Below, piece by piece: positions 41,073 to 48,413 of a DNA stretch of 64,000 nt. The first letter of the stretch is position 1. Each line of letters starts with the position of its first letter. The notes beneath the pieces were generated by a model that made no database searches, had not been told where the DNA came from, and was given only the letters and a program-made list of their open reading frames with translations. Source of the DNA: Viridilinea sp964592425 (GTDB taxonomy: Bacteria; Chloroflexota; Chloroflexia; Chloroflexales; Chloroflexaceae); contig CAZQCG010000021.1 of assembly GCA_964592425.1 (NCBI GenBank), positions 1-64,000 on the forward strand. The letters are read 5' to 3'. Position numbers and translations under genes: made by a program.

Positions 41073-41456
41073 CTACAACAGCGGAAGGACAAGCGGCCCA
41101 CGCAAACCAAAAGCATCGTCTGACGCCCCGGCCCGCTCCAGCAGGGCCAGTTCGGCGCTACAGTGGGGGCAGAGAGCCAGGTGATGAGTCACGAAAGCCC
41201 GCTGGTAGGGGTCAAGTAACCCCTGGCTGTAGTCAACCAGCAGGTCACTGGACGGGCAGTGCAGCCGGTAGAGGCGGTGGAGCAGGCGTACCTGAAATGA
41301 GCGGATCTGGGCGACGATGCTGGCGCAGTGGGGACACTGTTCCAGGTGAGCCAGGGTCGCCGCGTCGGCTTCACTATCGGCGGCAGCGATCAGTGCCGCT
41401 ACACCCGGCGCCGGAGGCATCGTACAGCCCTCCTCCCAGCGCTCCTGATTACTCAT
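41073..41456 (-). CDS. small zinc-finger (anti-sigma-like) protein
   Basis: A 127-residue soluble protein with two H-x3-C-x2-C modules: HLEQCPHC (about 36-43) and HHLALCPHC (about 91-99). Each is the ZAS-type zinc-binding signature found in anti-sigma factors. No membrane helix is present. ATG 41456 is preferred to the longer frame (to 41537) because AGGAG lies nine bases upstream. It lies downstream of a divergent sigma-70-family gene on the same strand, separated by a hairpin. I infer that it is the cognate soluble anti-sigma factor; the duplicated finger is unusual. Confidence 0.72.
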   Translation of the reverse strand: MSNQERWEEGCTMPPAPGVAALIAAADSEADAATLAHLEQCPHCASIVAQIRSFQVRLLHRLYRLHCPSSDLLVDYSQGLLDPYQRAFVTHHLALCPHCSAELALLERAGASDDAFGLRGPLVLPLL

Positions 41457-41644
41457 AGCTGCGTGCTCCTGGCTTTGCAGCCGGTCTGGACACGTTTCGT
41501 ATATTAAGAAACGCCTGCTTACGCGAAATTCACGCATTATTATAATTGGTAGTATAAGTCCCGCATAGGCCCCTAGAAGGGGTATCTTGACTTTCCGTAA
41601 AGGGTGCGGGTTTCCGCAGCTGAAGGCAAGTACCTATGATCAAC

Positions 41645-41674
41645 AGAGGGGCATCCCTACAGGGATGCCCCTCT
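41645..41674 (-). terminator. hairpin between sigma factor and zinc-finger gene
   Basis: A 14-bp perfect stem (41645-41658 with 41661-41674) with a minimal loop lies 30 bp after the sigma-factor stop on the minus strand. The T-tail is poor. It may end or attenuate transcription into the zinc-finger gene. The rest of 41457-41704 shows no gene. Confidence 0.5.
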
Positions 41675-41704
41675 TCGTAAGAGCCTGCTTGCCCGAGCTA
41701 GCGC

Positions 41705-42481
41705 TTAGGCAGCGATCAGTTGGCGCAGTTGCGGGTTGCGGCTCAGGCGACCCAGCACATTGCGCTTGATATTGTAGACATCGTTGACGTTGCTGAAGAG
41801 CTCAGTACGCTGGGCATAGATCGCCCGTGGGGTGAGGCCGAGGACGAACGAAGCATAGATTACGAACCGTTCCACTTCGTTATGTAGCTGGGCATTGATA
41901 AAGTGCCAGAACTCTTCACGATCAACCCGGCTGACGGCCTCTTCGTCGGGAGCGGTTTGCGGCACATGCGTGCCGTTGATAGCCTCTTCGGGCAGCATCT
42001 CCGACCATGACTGAGCGCGAACGCTGTCGATCACCACGCTGGTGGCACAGAGTTGCAGGTACTGGAGGAGCGAGGCCAGGGAGGGAAAGGAAGTAAAGCG
42101 TTCGGCGGTAATCGCCCGCCAGAACTTGGTGAAGGCCCCCACCACAAAGTACTCGCTGCTCTCGCCGCTGCTTGCGAAGGCCCCACTACGGCGGATCCAG
42201 CCCTCAACCAGGCTGCTGTAGTGCTGGTAGAGCTGGGCCCAGGCGGCTTCGTCACGTTCAACCAGGGCTCGGCGGAAGAGCTCGTAGCTGAAGCAGGTAT
42301 CGTGCTGCTGGCCACGGTAAAAACGCTCACTCTCGGTTGCGCAGCGTTGCACCAGCATGGTCAGATCCATCTGGGCCAGCGTGATCGCGTCGAGCGGCGT
42401 TTCCGGCTCGCGCTGCTGCCGAGGTCGTGGCGCAATACCTCCAGGGTTGCGGGGGAGTCGCTCGATTGGCTGCGTGATCAT
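41705..42481 (-). CDS. divergent sigma-70-family (ECF-like) sigma factor
   Basis: A 258-residue protein. Region 2 is visible at about 65-140 (LFRRALVERDEAAWAQLYQHYSSLVEGWI, FVVGAFTKFWRAI, LQYLQLCATSVVIDSVRAQ). The region 4 equivalent at about 200-255 (FVLGLTPRAIYAQRTELFSNVNDVYNIKRNVLGRL) is far from the consensus. The 60-residue N-terminal extension is Pro/Arg-rich and of unknown role. The order sigma then zinc-finger protein suggests a sigma/anti-sigma pair. AGGAGG is only two bases from the ATG, so a GAGG core at five bases or a later start is possible. Confidence 0.75.
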   Translation of the reverse strand: MITQPIERLPRNPGGIAPRPRQQREPETPLDAITLAQMDLTMLVQRCATESERFYRGQQHDTCFSYELFRRALVERDEAAWAQLYQHYSSLVEGWIRRSGAFASSGESSEYFVVGAFTKFWRAITAERFTSFPSLASLLQYLQLCATSVVIDSVRAQSWSEMLPEEAINGTHVPQTAPDEEAVSRVDREEFWHFINAQLHNEVERFVIYASFVLGLTPRAIYAQRTELFSNVNDVYNIKRNVLGRLSRNPQLRQLIAA

Positions 42482-42866
42482 AGCCTCCTCAACTCTCTCG
42501 CTGCGGGCGGCCTGTTGGAAGCGACTCCTAAAACGATTTCGGGAGGGTGCTGCTTCAATGATGACAGGCTGCGAGTCGGCAAGCTGCTGGGGCGCAAAGC
42601 CCCTCCGGTCGTCTTAGGCTGATTCTAGACCTTTGACAACCCGCTGAGAAGGTTGTGTGATGATCAAATGATGACAACTGGGCGACGAATGTGGGTCGTA
42701 GGGCTTGGAGGTAAGGCGAGGAGAAGGACGGACAGCTGCCAGCTGTTGTCTGTGGTGTTAGGCAAGGGATGTATGGTCGTCGGGCCTACCATTCACGGAG
42801 TGATGTGGTGCAGGCTGACGTATGCTTGCTTCCTATAACGGGGTGGGCCACCGTTTTTGCGTGGGC
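42482..42866. other. 385-bp intergenic region without a recognised gene
   Basis: It separates two same-strand sigma/anti-sigma units. A small dyad ACAACC/GGTTGT occurs around 42637-42656 close to TTGTCA and TAGAAT words on the minus strand, but their spacing does not make a normal promoter. No convincing ORF was seen. Confidence 0.5.
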
Positions 42867-43784
42867 TCAGAGTGAGCCAGCCAGCACAACGGCAGTGCTG
42901 GGGGTGGGGCTACCGCCAACAGGTTCGACCGTTACCATCACCTCGCGGAAGGCATTGACTTCACGGGGTGCCTCGACCAGCAGGCGGGCCATCCCGCTCG
43001 GATCACCGTCGAAGGTGCCTGCGGCAACCTGGTTGCGCTCATCGGCAAGCCAGAACTGGTAGATCTGGCCGGGGGCGAGCTCGGGCAGGCCGCTGAAGAG
43101 AACGACGGCACTCTTCACGCCGGGGTACATATACATTTCGCCGCGGGTCTGGGCTGCGCTATCGGCGGGCAGCAGCGTACGGGTGGCCACACCGGGTGCG
43201 CTGACAAAGGCGATCACATCCTCATCGTGGGCCAGCCTGGTACTGATCTGGTTGAAGCGTGCTTCGCTTGCGTTCAGACGTGTCCCGACTGCGGCGATCT
43301 GGCGTTCACCGGCGACAAGCTGGTCGGCGAGGCTGGCCTGGCTGCGCTCACTCTCGCTGATGCGCTGTTCGACAGAGGCCAGGCTGGAGCGCAATTCGTC
43401 GTTGGCCAGCTCAAGGCGGTTGAGCCCGGCAGAGAGGTTTAGGGTAAGGCCACCCAGGATGAGTACCAGGGTGGCCAGGAAGGCGATAGCCAGCGTGGCG
43501 GGATGCTTGAAGAGGCGGCGGGGAGCAGGGTGCGTTACGGGTGTAACGGCAGGTGGCTGCGTGGCTGCAAGACGAGCAAAGAGACGGGTTCGCACATGAT
43601 CAGGCGGCTCGGCAACAGGCAGGCTGTAGGGCAGCCAGCCGACCGCTTCACGGAGCTGCTGGAGTTGCGCCTGATGCTCAGGTGATTCGGCGAGCAGTGC
43701 CTCGACCCCGTGACGATCCTCTGGGTCAAGGGCACCAAGGGCATACGCGGCCAGATCGGCTGCACGATGATCCTGATCCTGCAT
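42867..43784 (-). CDS. membrane anti-sigma factor, RskA-like
   Basis: A 305-residue single-pass protein. The N-terminal helical anti-sigma domain (about 8-50: DLAAYALGALDPEDRHGVEALLAESPE) lacks zinc Cys residues, as in the RskA group. One membrane helix lies at about 95-118. A heptad-like coiled coil follows (about 120-175), then the RskA C-terminal beta domain (MYMYPGVKSAVVLFSGLPELAPGQIYQFWL, about 215-245). It holds the upstream ECF sigma factor at the membrane until a signal, probably regulated proteolysis, releases it (family knowledge). It begins 13 bp after the sigma gene. Confidence 0.9.
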   Translation of the reverse strand: MQDQDHRAADLAAYALGALDPEDRHGVEALLAESPEHQAQLQQLREAVGWLPYSLPVAEPPDHVRTRLFARLAATQPPAVTPVTHPAPRRLFKHPATLAIAFLATLVLILGGLTLNLSAGLNRLELANDELRSSLASVEQRISESERSQASLADQLVAGERQIAAVGTRLNASEARFNQISTRLAHDEDVIAFVSAPGVATRTLLPADSAAQTRGEMYMYPGVKSAVVLFSGLPELAPGQIYQFWLADERNQVAAGTFDGDPSGMARLLVEAPREVNAFREVMVTVEPVGGSPTPSTAVVLAGSL

Positions 43785-43797
43785 AGTCTGCTACGTT

Positions 43798-44403
43798 CTA
43801 GTGGTCTTCAAGGCTTATGCCCTGCTGTTGGAGGGCGGTTTTCAATTTCTGGAGGGCAAGCCGAACGCGGGTTTTGATCGTTCCGAGGGGATGTGCGAGC
43901 TGTTCGGCGATCTCACGCTGGGAGAGACCGCTGAAATAGGCCAGTTCAAGCACCTGGCGTTGCTCAGGCGGCAACTCGTTCAGGGCGCTACTGATTAAGC
44001 GGCGTCGTTCGGCTTCCCAGCTCAGTTGCTCTACAGCAGGTTCTGTGTTGGGAATGGCAGCGAGCACTTCCTCATCGGTTGGCGCGGGGGCCGGACGCGA
44101 GCGAAGGCGGCGTAGCTCGTCGATGCACAGGTTGCGGGCGATGCCAAACAGCCATGGCATGAACGATCCACTGGTAGCCTGAAAGCTATTGGCACGACGC
44201 CAGACCCGCCAGAAGGTCTCTTGCACGACCTCTTCGGCGTGTTCGGGGTTGGCGAGCATACGCAGGGCAAGACCATAGACGACCCGCCCGTGGCGGGCGT
44301 AAAGTTGTTCAAGGGCAGCGCTATCGGCGGAGGCAACTCGGCCGATCAGCAACTCGTCGCTGAGGAGCGTCTCAGTGGCGATGTGCTCAGGTATACTGGC
44401 CAT
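43798..44403 (-). CDS. ECF RNA polymerase sigma factor (SigK-like)
   Basis: About 201 residues from ATG 44403. Region 2 spans about 25-95 (LEQLYARHGRVVYGLALRML, ETFWRVWRRA, FMPWLFGIARNLCIDELRRLRS). Region 4 spans about 135-190 (ALNELPPEQRQVLELAYFSGLSQREIAEQLAHPLGTIKTRVRLALQKL). The frame is open to 44511, but residues before MASIPEH look non-coding. It is co-transcribed with the RskA-like anti-sigma gene, the standard arrangement. The 44404-44729 gap to the divergent prenyl synthase contains no other gene. Confidence 0.92.
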   Translation of the reverse strand: MASIPEHIATETLLSDELLIGRVASADSAALEQLYARHGRVVYGLALRMLANPEHAEEVVQETFWRVWRRANSFQATSGSFMPWLFGIARNLCIDELRRLRSRPAPAPTDEEVLAAIPNTEPAVEQLSWEAERRRLISSALNELPPEQRQVLELAYFSGLSQREIAEQLAHPLGTIKTRVRLALQKLKTALQQQGISLEDH

Positions 44404-44680
44404 GTGGCACCCACATATGTATTTACGTTGCCGATCCAGGTGTGGATGTGTCGCGACCGACCTTACGGTCTGGTGGTTGGCTGTCAGGGATAGCTTCGTC
44501 TGTCTGAGCAACCCACACCGACCCGGTAGGGTGGGTTAAAGCTCTGGGCAGAGGATGATGCACTATTGTCAGAGTGGGCGTATTATACATGAAGGGGGTT
44601 GTGCAGTCGGTGCTGTGCCGGAAACGGTGTGGCAGCTCATCGGCGAACCCGACCGTTCCACTCAGCCATGATCAACACAG

Positions 44681-44711
44681 ACCTGCCGGGACTCAGCGAA
44701 GACCGGCAGGT
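44681..44711 (+). promoter_or_regulatory. hairpin just upstream of the prenyl synthase ribosome site
   Basis: ACCTGCCGG (44681-44689) pairs perfectly with CCGGCAGGT (44703-44711) around a 13-base loop. The AGGAGG at 44715-44720 begins three bases after the stem. The structure could modulate ribosome access or stabilise the 5' end of the mRNA. Confidence 0.5.
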
Positions 44712-44729
44712 TCGAGGAGGAATAGCCTG

Positions 44730-45809
44730 ATGGCTGGTTATCAGTCCCATTCTACCGGCGCAAAATACAGCGTGGCGGTGGGTTCCCGCAATGCTGGCGC
44801 TGAAGGTCGTCTCCCCCACCCGCGTTCCACTCCAGCCCTGAGTGTGAGCGAGTTGTTCCAGCGTGCCGATCTGACGGCCGATCTATATGCGGTCGAGCAG
44901 TTATTGATTGAGCGTTCGACCTCACGTGCCGAGCTGATCACCGCCGCCAGCCTGCACACCATTCGCTCGGGCGGCAAGCGCCTGCGCGCAGCCCTGGCCC
45001 TACTGGCGGCCCGCCTGGGGCACTACGAACTGGAGCGGGTTATCCATGCCGCAGCTGCCGTCGAACTCATCCAGGCCGCCTCGCTGGTGCATGACGATCT
45101 GGTTGACCAGGCCGCCCGGCGGCGCGGGCGGGTGACGGTGCATGCCAAGTGGGATAACGATGTTGCCTTAATGGTTGGTGATTTCTTCTTTGCCCTGGCG
45201 GCAAGCGAGATGTCACTCAGCCCCGATCCGCGGATTATCACCTACTATGCCCAGGCGGTGCAGACGATAGTTGAGGGCGAATTGAGCCCGGTGACGGTCG
45301 TTGAGCCGAGTGAGACGGCCCTGGGTCAGTATTATTACAAGACTGGGGCCAAGACGGCGGCACTTTTTGAGGCGGCCTGTAAAGCAGGTATGGCTGCCGG
45401 TGGCGGTACGGAGGCTCAGGTGGCCGCTCTAGGCCGTTATGGCTTTGACCTGGGGATGGCCTTCCAGATCGTTGATGACGTGCTCGATTTTACCAGCAAC
45501 GAAGAGACGCTGGGCAAGCCAGCTGGCAACGACTTGCGCCAGGGCACAATCACCCTGCCGCTGATCATTGCGGTGGCTCGCACGGGCAGTCCGTGCCTGC
45601 GCGACCTGGTTGAGCATGGTGTACAGAGTGAGGCTCAGGTGCGCAGTGCGGTGAGTGAAGTGATCGCTGCTGGTGGGACCGAAGGGGCCAGCGCGGAAGC
45701 GCGCCGCTTTATCAGCCAGGCAATTGGCCAGCTTGGTGAATTTCCGGCCTCGCTGGCCCAGCAGGCGCTGATCGACCTGGCCTATTTTGTGATCGAGCGT
45801 GAAGCATAG
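44730..45809 (+). CDS. polyprenyl (all-trans) diphosphate synthase
   Basis: A 359-residue prenyltransferase that condenses isopentenyl diphosphate units onto allylic diphosphates. It has the first Asp-rich motif HDDLVD (about 120-125) with RRRG after it, and the second Asp-rich motif IVDDVLDF (about 245-250). IRSGGKRLR (about 78) binds IPP. The product length (quinone side chain or GGPP) cannot be fixed by eye. ATG 44730 is chosen over the frame opening at 44574 because AGGAGG lies nine bases upstream. It is divergent from the ECF sigma gene. Confidence 0.93.
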   Translation: MAGYQSHSTGAKYSVAVGSRNAGAEGRLPHPRSTPALSVSELFQRADLTADLYAVEQLLIERSTSRAELITAASLHTIRSGGKRLRAALALLAARLGHYELERVIHAAAAVELIQAASLVHDDLVDQAARRRGRVTVHAKWDNDVALMVGDFFFALAASEMSLSPDPRIITYYAQAVQTIVEGELSPVTVVEPSETALGQYYYKTGAKTAALFEAACKAGMAAGGGTEAQVAALGRYGFDLGMAFQIVDDVLDFTSNEETLGKPAGNDLRQGTITLPLIIAVARTGSPCLRDLVEHGVQSEAQVRSAVSEVIAAGGTEGASAEARRFISQAIGQLGEFPASLAQQALIDLAYFVIEREA

Positions 45810-45834
45810 CTAAACTGCAGGGCCAGGCGCTCGT

Positions 45835-47025
45835 TCAACGCTGGCGGCTGAGGGCATAGGCTACCCCCTGTTGCAGATTGGCGCGGGTGACGATGTCGCT
45901 GAGGTCGATGCCCAGCGCGATGATCGTCTCGGCTACATCGGGGCGAATGCCGGTGATCACGGTGCGCGCCCCAAGTAGCCTGACGGCATAGGCACACTGG
46001 ATCAGCACATCGGCCACCTGGCTGTCAACCATGGGCAGGCCGGTGATGTCGAGGATAAGCGTATGAACCCGCTGTCCGGCGACGGCCTGGAGCAGGATAT
46101 CGACCACACGGGCGGCACGGTGGGTGTCGACTGAGCCGATCAGCGGCAAGACCAGGACGCCTTCGCCGATGCGCAACAGGGGCGTGGAAAGCTCGACAAC
46201 CAGGGCGGCCTGAAATTTGATCGTCGCCTCCTGATCGGTCGCTTGCTGCCGCAGGGCTTCGGCCTGGCGCGCAAGGGTGATGTCGGTGCGAACGGCAACG
46301 ACGCCACCGCTGCTCGTCGGCTGATCCATCGCCCGCACCCATGTATCATTACTCAGGTGCTGCTCGATGATACCGCCTTGACGATGGATGGCGAGGCGGC
46401 GGGCGATGTAGTTCTCTTCGTCGCCGACTGCCTCGCGGTACTGGCCAAGGCTGATGCCGAACTTGATGATCTCGTGGAAGGTACGCCCCGGGGCCAGCAC
46501 TGGCCCGGTCAGGGGGTAGATCACCCGGTAGCGCTGGTTGCAGTAGACTAGCCGGTCTTGCTCGTCGAAAAGGGCAAAGCCATCGTTGATGCTCTCGATC
46601 GCGTCGAAGAGTTGATCAAGCAGGCGATTGGCTTCAGCTTCGGCGATCTGCCAGCGGGTCACATCGGTCAATTGCCAGATCAGGCCGCCGCCCGGCAGGG
46701 TGGCTAGCTTACAATGCGCCCAACGGTCGGGGGGCTCGCTAAGCGGTGCATCGAACTGCATGCGCTCAAGCTGGCCAGCCAAAAGTTCGTCAAGCTCCTG
46801 CGCTACCGGTGTCCATGTCGTGGGCTCCCAGTGCAAGAGTGAAGCGACGGCTCTGGCTAGCGGCAGGCCCTTGCCGGTCTGGACAAACATGTCGTCCCAG
46901 GCCGGGTTGGTCGCCTGTACAACCCCCGTAGCATCAAGCAGAGCACACGGTTCGGGGAGCAGTGGCAGCATTTCGCGCAGCTGTGCAAGACTGGGAGGGG
47001 CCGGGTTGTCGGATCGGAAAGTCAT
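45835..47025 (-). CDS. PAS-PAS-STAS protein (RsbR/stressosome-like)
   Basis: A 396-residue cytoplasmic protein. Two PAS-like segments (about 20-120: EPCALLDATGVVQATNPAW; about 135-255: FDAIESINDGFALFDEQDRLVYCN) lead through a linker to a STAS domain (about 280-390: STPLLRIGEGVLVLPLIGSVD, LILDITGLPMVDSQVADVL, GARTVITGIRPDVAET). This STAS is of the RsbR type used in stressosomes, where Ser/Thr residues are phosphorylated by RsbT-like kinases. The usual Thr in the DT position is Ser here (VDSQ). No RsbT or RsbS is adjacent. It sits head-to-head with a sigma-70 gene, so a role in controlling general stress transcription is plausible. Confidence 0.85.
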   Translation of the reverse strand: MTFRSDNPAPPSLAQLREMLPLLPEPCALLDATGVVQATNPAWDDMFVQTGKGLPLARAVASLLHWEPTTWTPVAQELDELLAGQLERMQFDAPLSEPPDRWAHCKLATLPGGGLIWQLTDVTRWQIAEAEANRLLDQLFDAIESINDGFALFDEQDRLVYCNQRYRVIYPLTGPVLAPGRTFHEIIKFGISLGQYREAVGDEENYIARRLAIHRQGGIIEQHLSNDTWVRAMDQPTSSGGVVAVRTDITLARQAEALRQQATDQEATIKFQAALVVELSTPLLRIGEGVLVLPLIGSVDTHRAARVVDILLQAVAGQRVHTLILDITGLPMVDSQVADVLIQCAYAVRLLGARTVITGIRPDVAETIIALGIDLSDIVTRANLQQGVAYALSRQR

Positions 47026-47050
47026 CGCCTCTTTACTCTGGATACTAAGC

Positions 47051-47083
47051 TATGCCTGAGCGCACCTGGTGCGCTCAGGCATA
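47051..47083. promoter_or_regulatory. 15-bp-arm dyad at the PAS-STAS transcription start
   Basis: A stem of 15 bp (47051-47065 with 47069-47083) around CTG, core TGCCTGAGCGCAC. It begins at the minus-strand -10 element and covers the predicted transcription start of the PAS-STAS gene. It may be an operator or a 5' leader hairpin. Confidence 0.6.
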
Positions 47084-47091
47084 TTGTACCA
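47083..47091 (-). promoter_or_regulatory. extended -10 promoter TGGTACAAT for the PAS-STAS gene
   Basis: Read on the minus strand, this nonamer is identical to that before the S9 peptidase. It lies about 60 bp upstream of the ATG at 47025. Confidence 0.5.
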
Positions 47092-47134
47092 TGGGGGGCT
47101 GGCAAAGCTGTGCAAATGTGGTACAACATGGGTA

Positions 47135-47162
47135 TTGACAAATCCTGTGCAAACTATAGAAT
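47135..47162 (+). promoter_or_regulatory. strong promoter of the sigma-70 gene
   Basis: TTGACA (47135-47140), a 16-bp spacer and TAGAAT (47157-47162). The predicted start of transcription (about 47169) lies downstream of the upstream-most ATG of the frame (47110), which therefore cannot be used from this promoter. Confidence 0.65.
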
Positions 47163-47223
47163 AGAGGAGTGCAAGACAGTTGATACGCCAGATATCCGGC
47201 TTCTAAGCCCAGGAGAAGATGCC

Positions 47224-48282
47224 GTGAGTGCCATACACCAGGCCAGTAATAACGAAGAAATGCTCGACCATGACGATCATGCGGAGCCCCAGTTGGAGGT
47301 GACCGGCTGGGACGTGGTCGATGGCGAGGTTGCCGAGGTCGAGCCTGATGAGATAGAGCCTGCTGATAACGAGTCGGTTGAGGATTCGGTGCAGCTCTAC
47401 CTGCACGAAATTGGCCAGGTGCCTCTCCTCAAAGCCGAGGAAGAGCGTGACCTGGCGATGCAGATTACGCGTGGCAAAGCCGCGCTCCAGATGATTGCCA
47501 ATGAAGAGTATCGCGATGGGCGTGAGCGCATGGCCCTTGAGCGCGAGATTGCCCGTGGCGGAGAGGCGCGCCGCAAGCTGATCCAGGCCAACCTGCGTCT
47601 GGTCGTTAGCGTGGCGAAGAAATATATCGGTAGCCCGATGGCCTTGATGGATCTGGTGCAGGAGGGCAATATCGGCCTGATGCGGGCGGTTGAGAAGTTC
47701 GACTATACCAAGGGCAACCGCTTCAGCACCTATGCCACCTGGTGGATCCGCCAGGCCGTCACGCGCTCAATCGCCGAGCAGAGCCGCGTGATTCGCCTGC
47801 CGGTTCACCTCTCTGAGTCAATTGTTCATCTGCGCCGGGCAATCTATCGGCTCGAACAGGAGTTTGAGCGTGAGCCGACGGCCGAAGAGTTGGCTCAGGC
47901 CCTGGGGATGAGTCAGCGCAAGATCAAGCGTCTGTTGCAAGCCTCGAATCAGCCGATCTCACTTGAACAGCCCCTCAACAATGAGAGTGAGGGGCGCGTG
48001 GGTGAGGTGCTGGCCGACGAGGGGGCTGCCTCGCCGATGGAGATCGCTGCTTCCAATATGCTGCAGGCGGAGTTGAACGCAGCGCTGAACGTTCTACCTG
48101 AGCGCGAGCGGAAGATCTTGCAACTGCGCTACGGCCTGGTTGATGGCCAGCGGCGCACACTTGAAGAGGTGGGGGTGGCCTTCGGGATTACCCGCGAGCG
48201 CACCCGCCAGATCGAGGCCGAAGCTCTGCGCCGCCTGCGCCATCCCACAGTTGGGGCGCACCTGCATGGCTATTTGGATTAG
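47224..48282 (+). CDS. RpoD/SigA-like group 1/2 sigma-70 factor
   Basis: About 352 residues from GTG 47224, which has AGGAG eight bases upstream (47211-47215) and lies downstream of the mapped promoter. The frame itself opens at 47110. An acidic N-terminus is followed by region 1.2 (SVQLYLHEIGQVPLL), region 2 (NLRLVVSVAKKYIGSPMALMDLVQEG, YATWWIRQAVTRSI), region 3 (LEQEFEREPTAEELAQALGMS) and region 4 (LPERERKILQLRYGLVDG, ITRERTRQIEAEALRRLRHP). There is no full region 1.1. The regions match housekeeping-type sigma factors, so it recognises -35/-10 promoters. It may be the primary factor or a close paralogue used under stress. Confidence 0.93.
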   Translation: MSAIHQASNNEEMLDHDDHAEPQLEVTGWDVVDGEVAEVEPDEIEPADNESVEDSVQLYLHEIGQVPLLKAEEERDLAMQITRGKAALQMIANEEYRDGRERMALEREIARGGEARRKLIQANLRLVVSVAKKYIGSPMALMDLVQEGNIGLMRAVEKFDYTKGNRFSTYATWWIRQAVTRSIAEQSRVIRLPVHLSESIVHLRRAIYRLEQEFEREPTAEELAQALGMSQRKIKRLLQASNQPISLEQPLNNESEGRVGEVLADEGAASPMEIAASNMLQAELNAALNVLPERERKILQLRYGLVDGQRRTLEEVGVAFGITRERTRQIEAEALRRLRHPTVGAHLHGYLD

Positions 48283-48313
48283 GCCAGGGTTAGCTGGGCG
48301 GGTTTTTAGTTTA

Positions 48314-48363
48314 CAGCAAGCGGGAGCTGGGAAAGGATCGCCTTCCCCAGCTCCCGCTTGCTG
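48314..48363 (+). terminator. long hairpin terminator between convergent genes
   Basis: An 18-bp perfect stem (48314-48331 with 48346-48363, core CAAGCGGGAGCTGGG) with a further four-pair inner helix. The following T content is low, so termination strength is uncertain. It lies 31 bp after the sigma stop and 50 bp before the end of the convergent peptidase gene, and could serve both. Confidence 0.65.
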
Positions 48364-48413
48364 CGTCTTCGGCCCTGCACCGCACGAAGCGGCAAAGACA
48401 GCTCCGCTAATGT

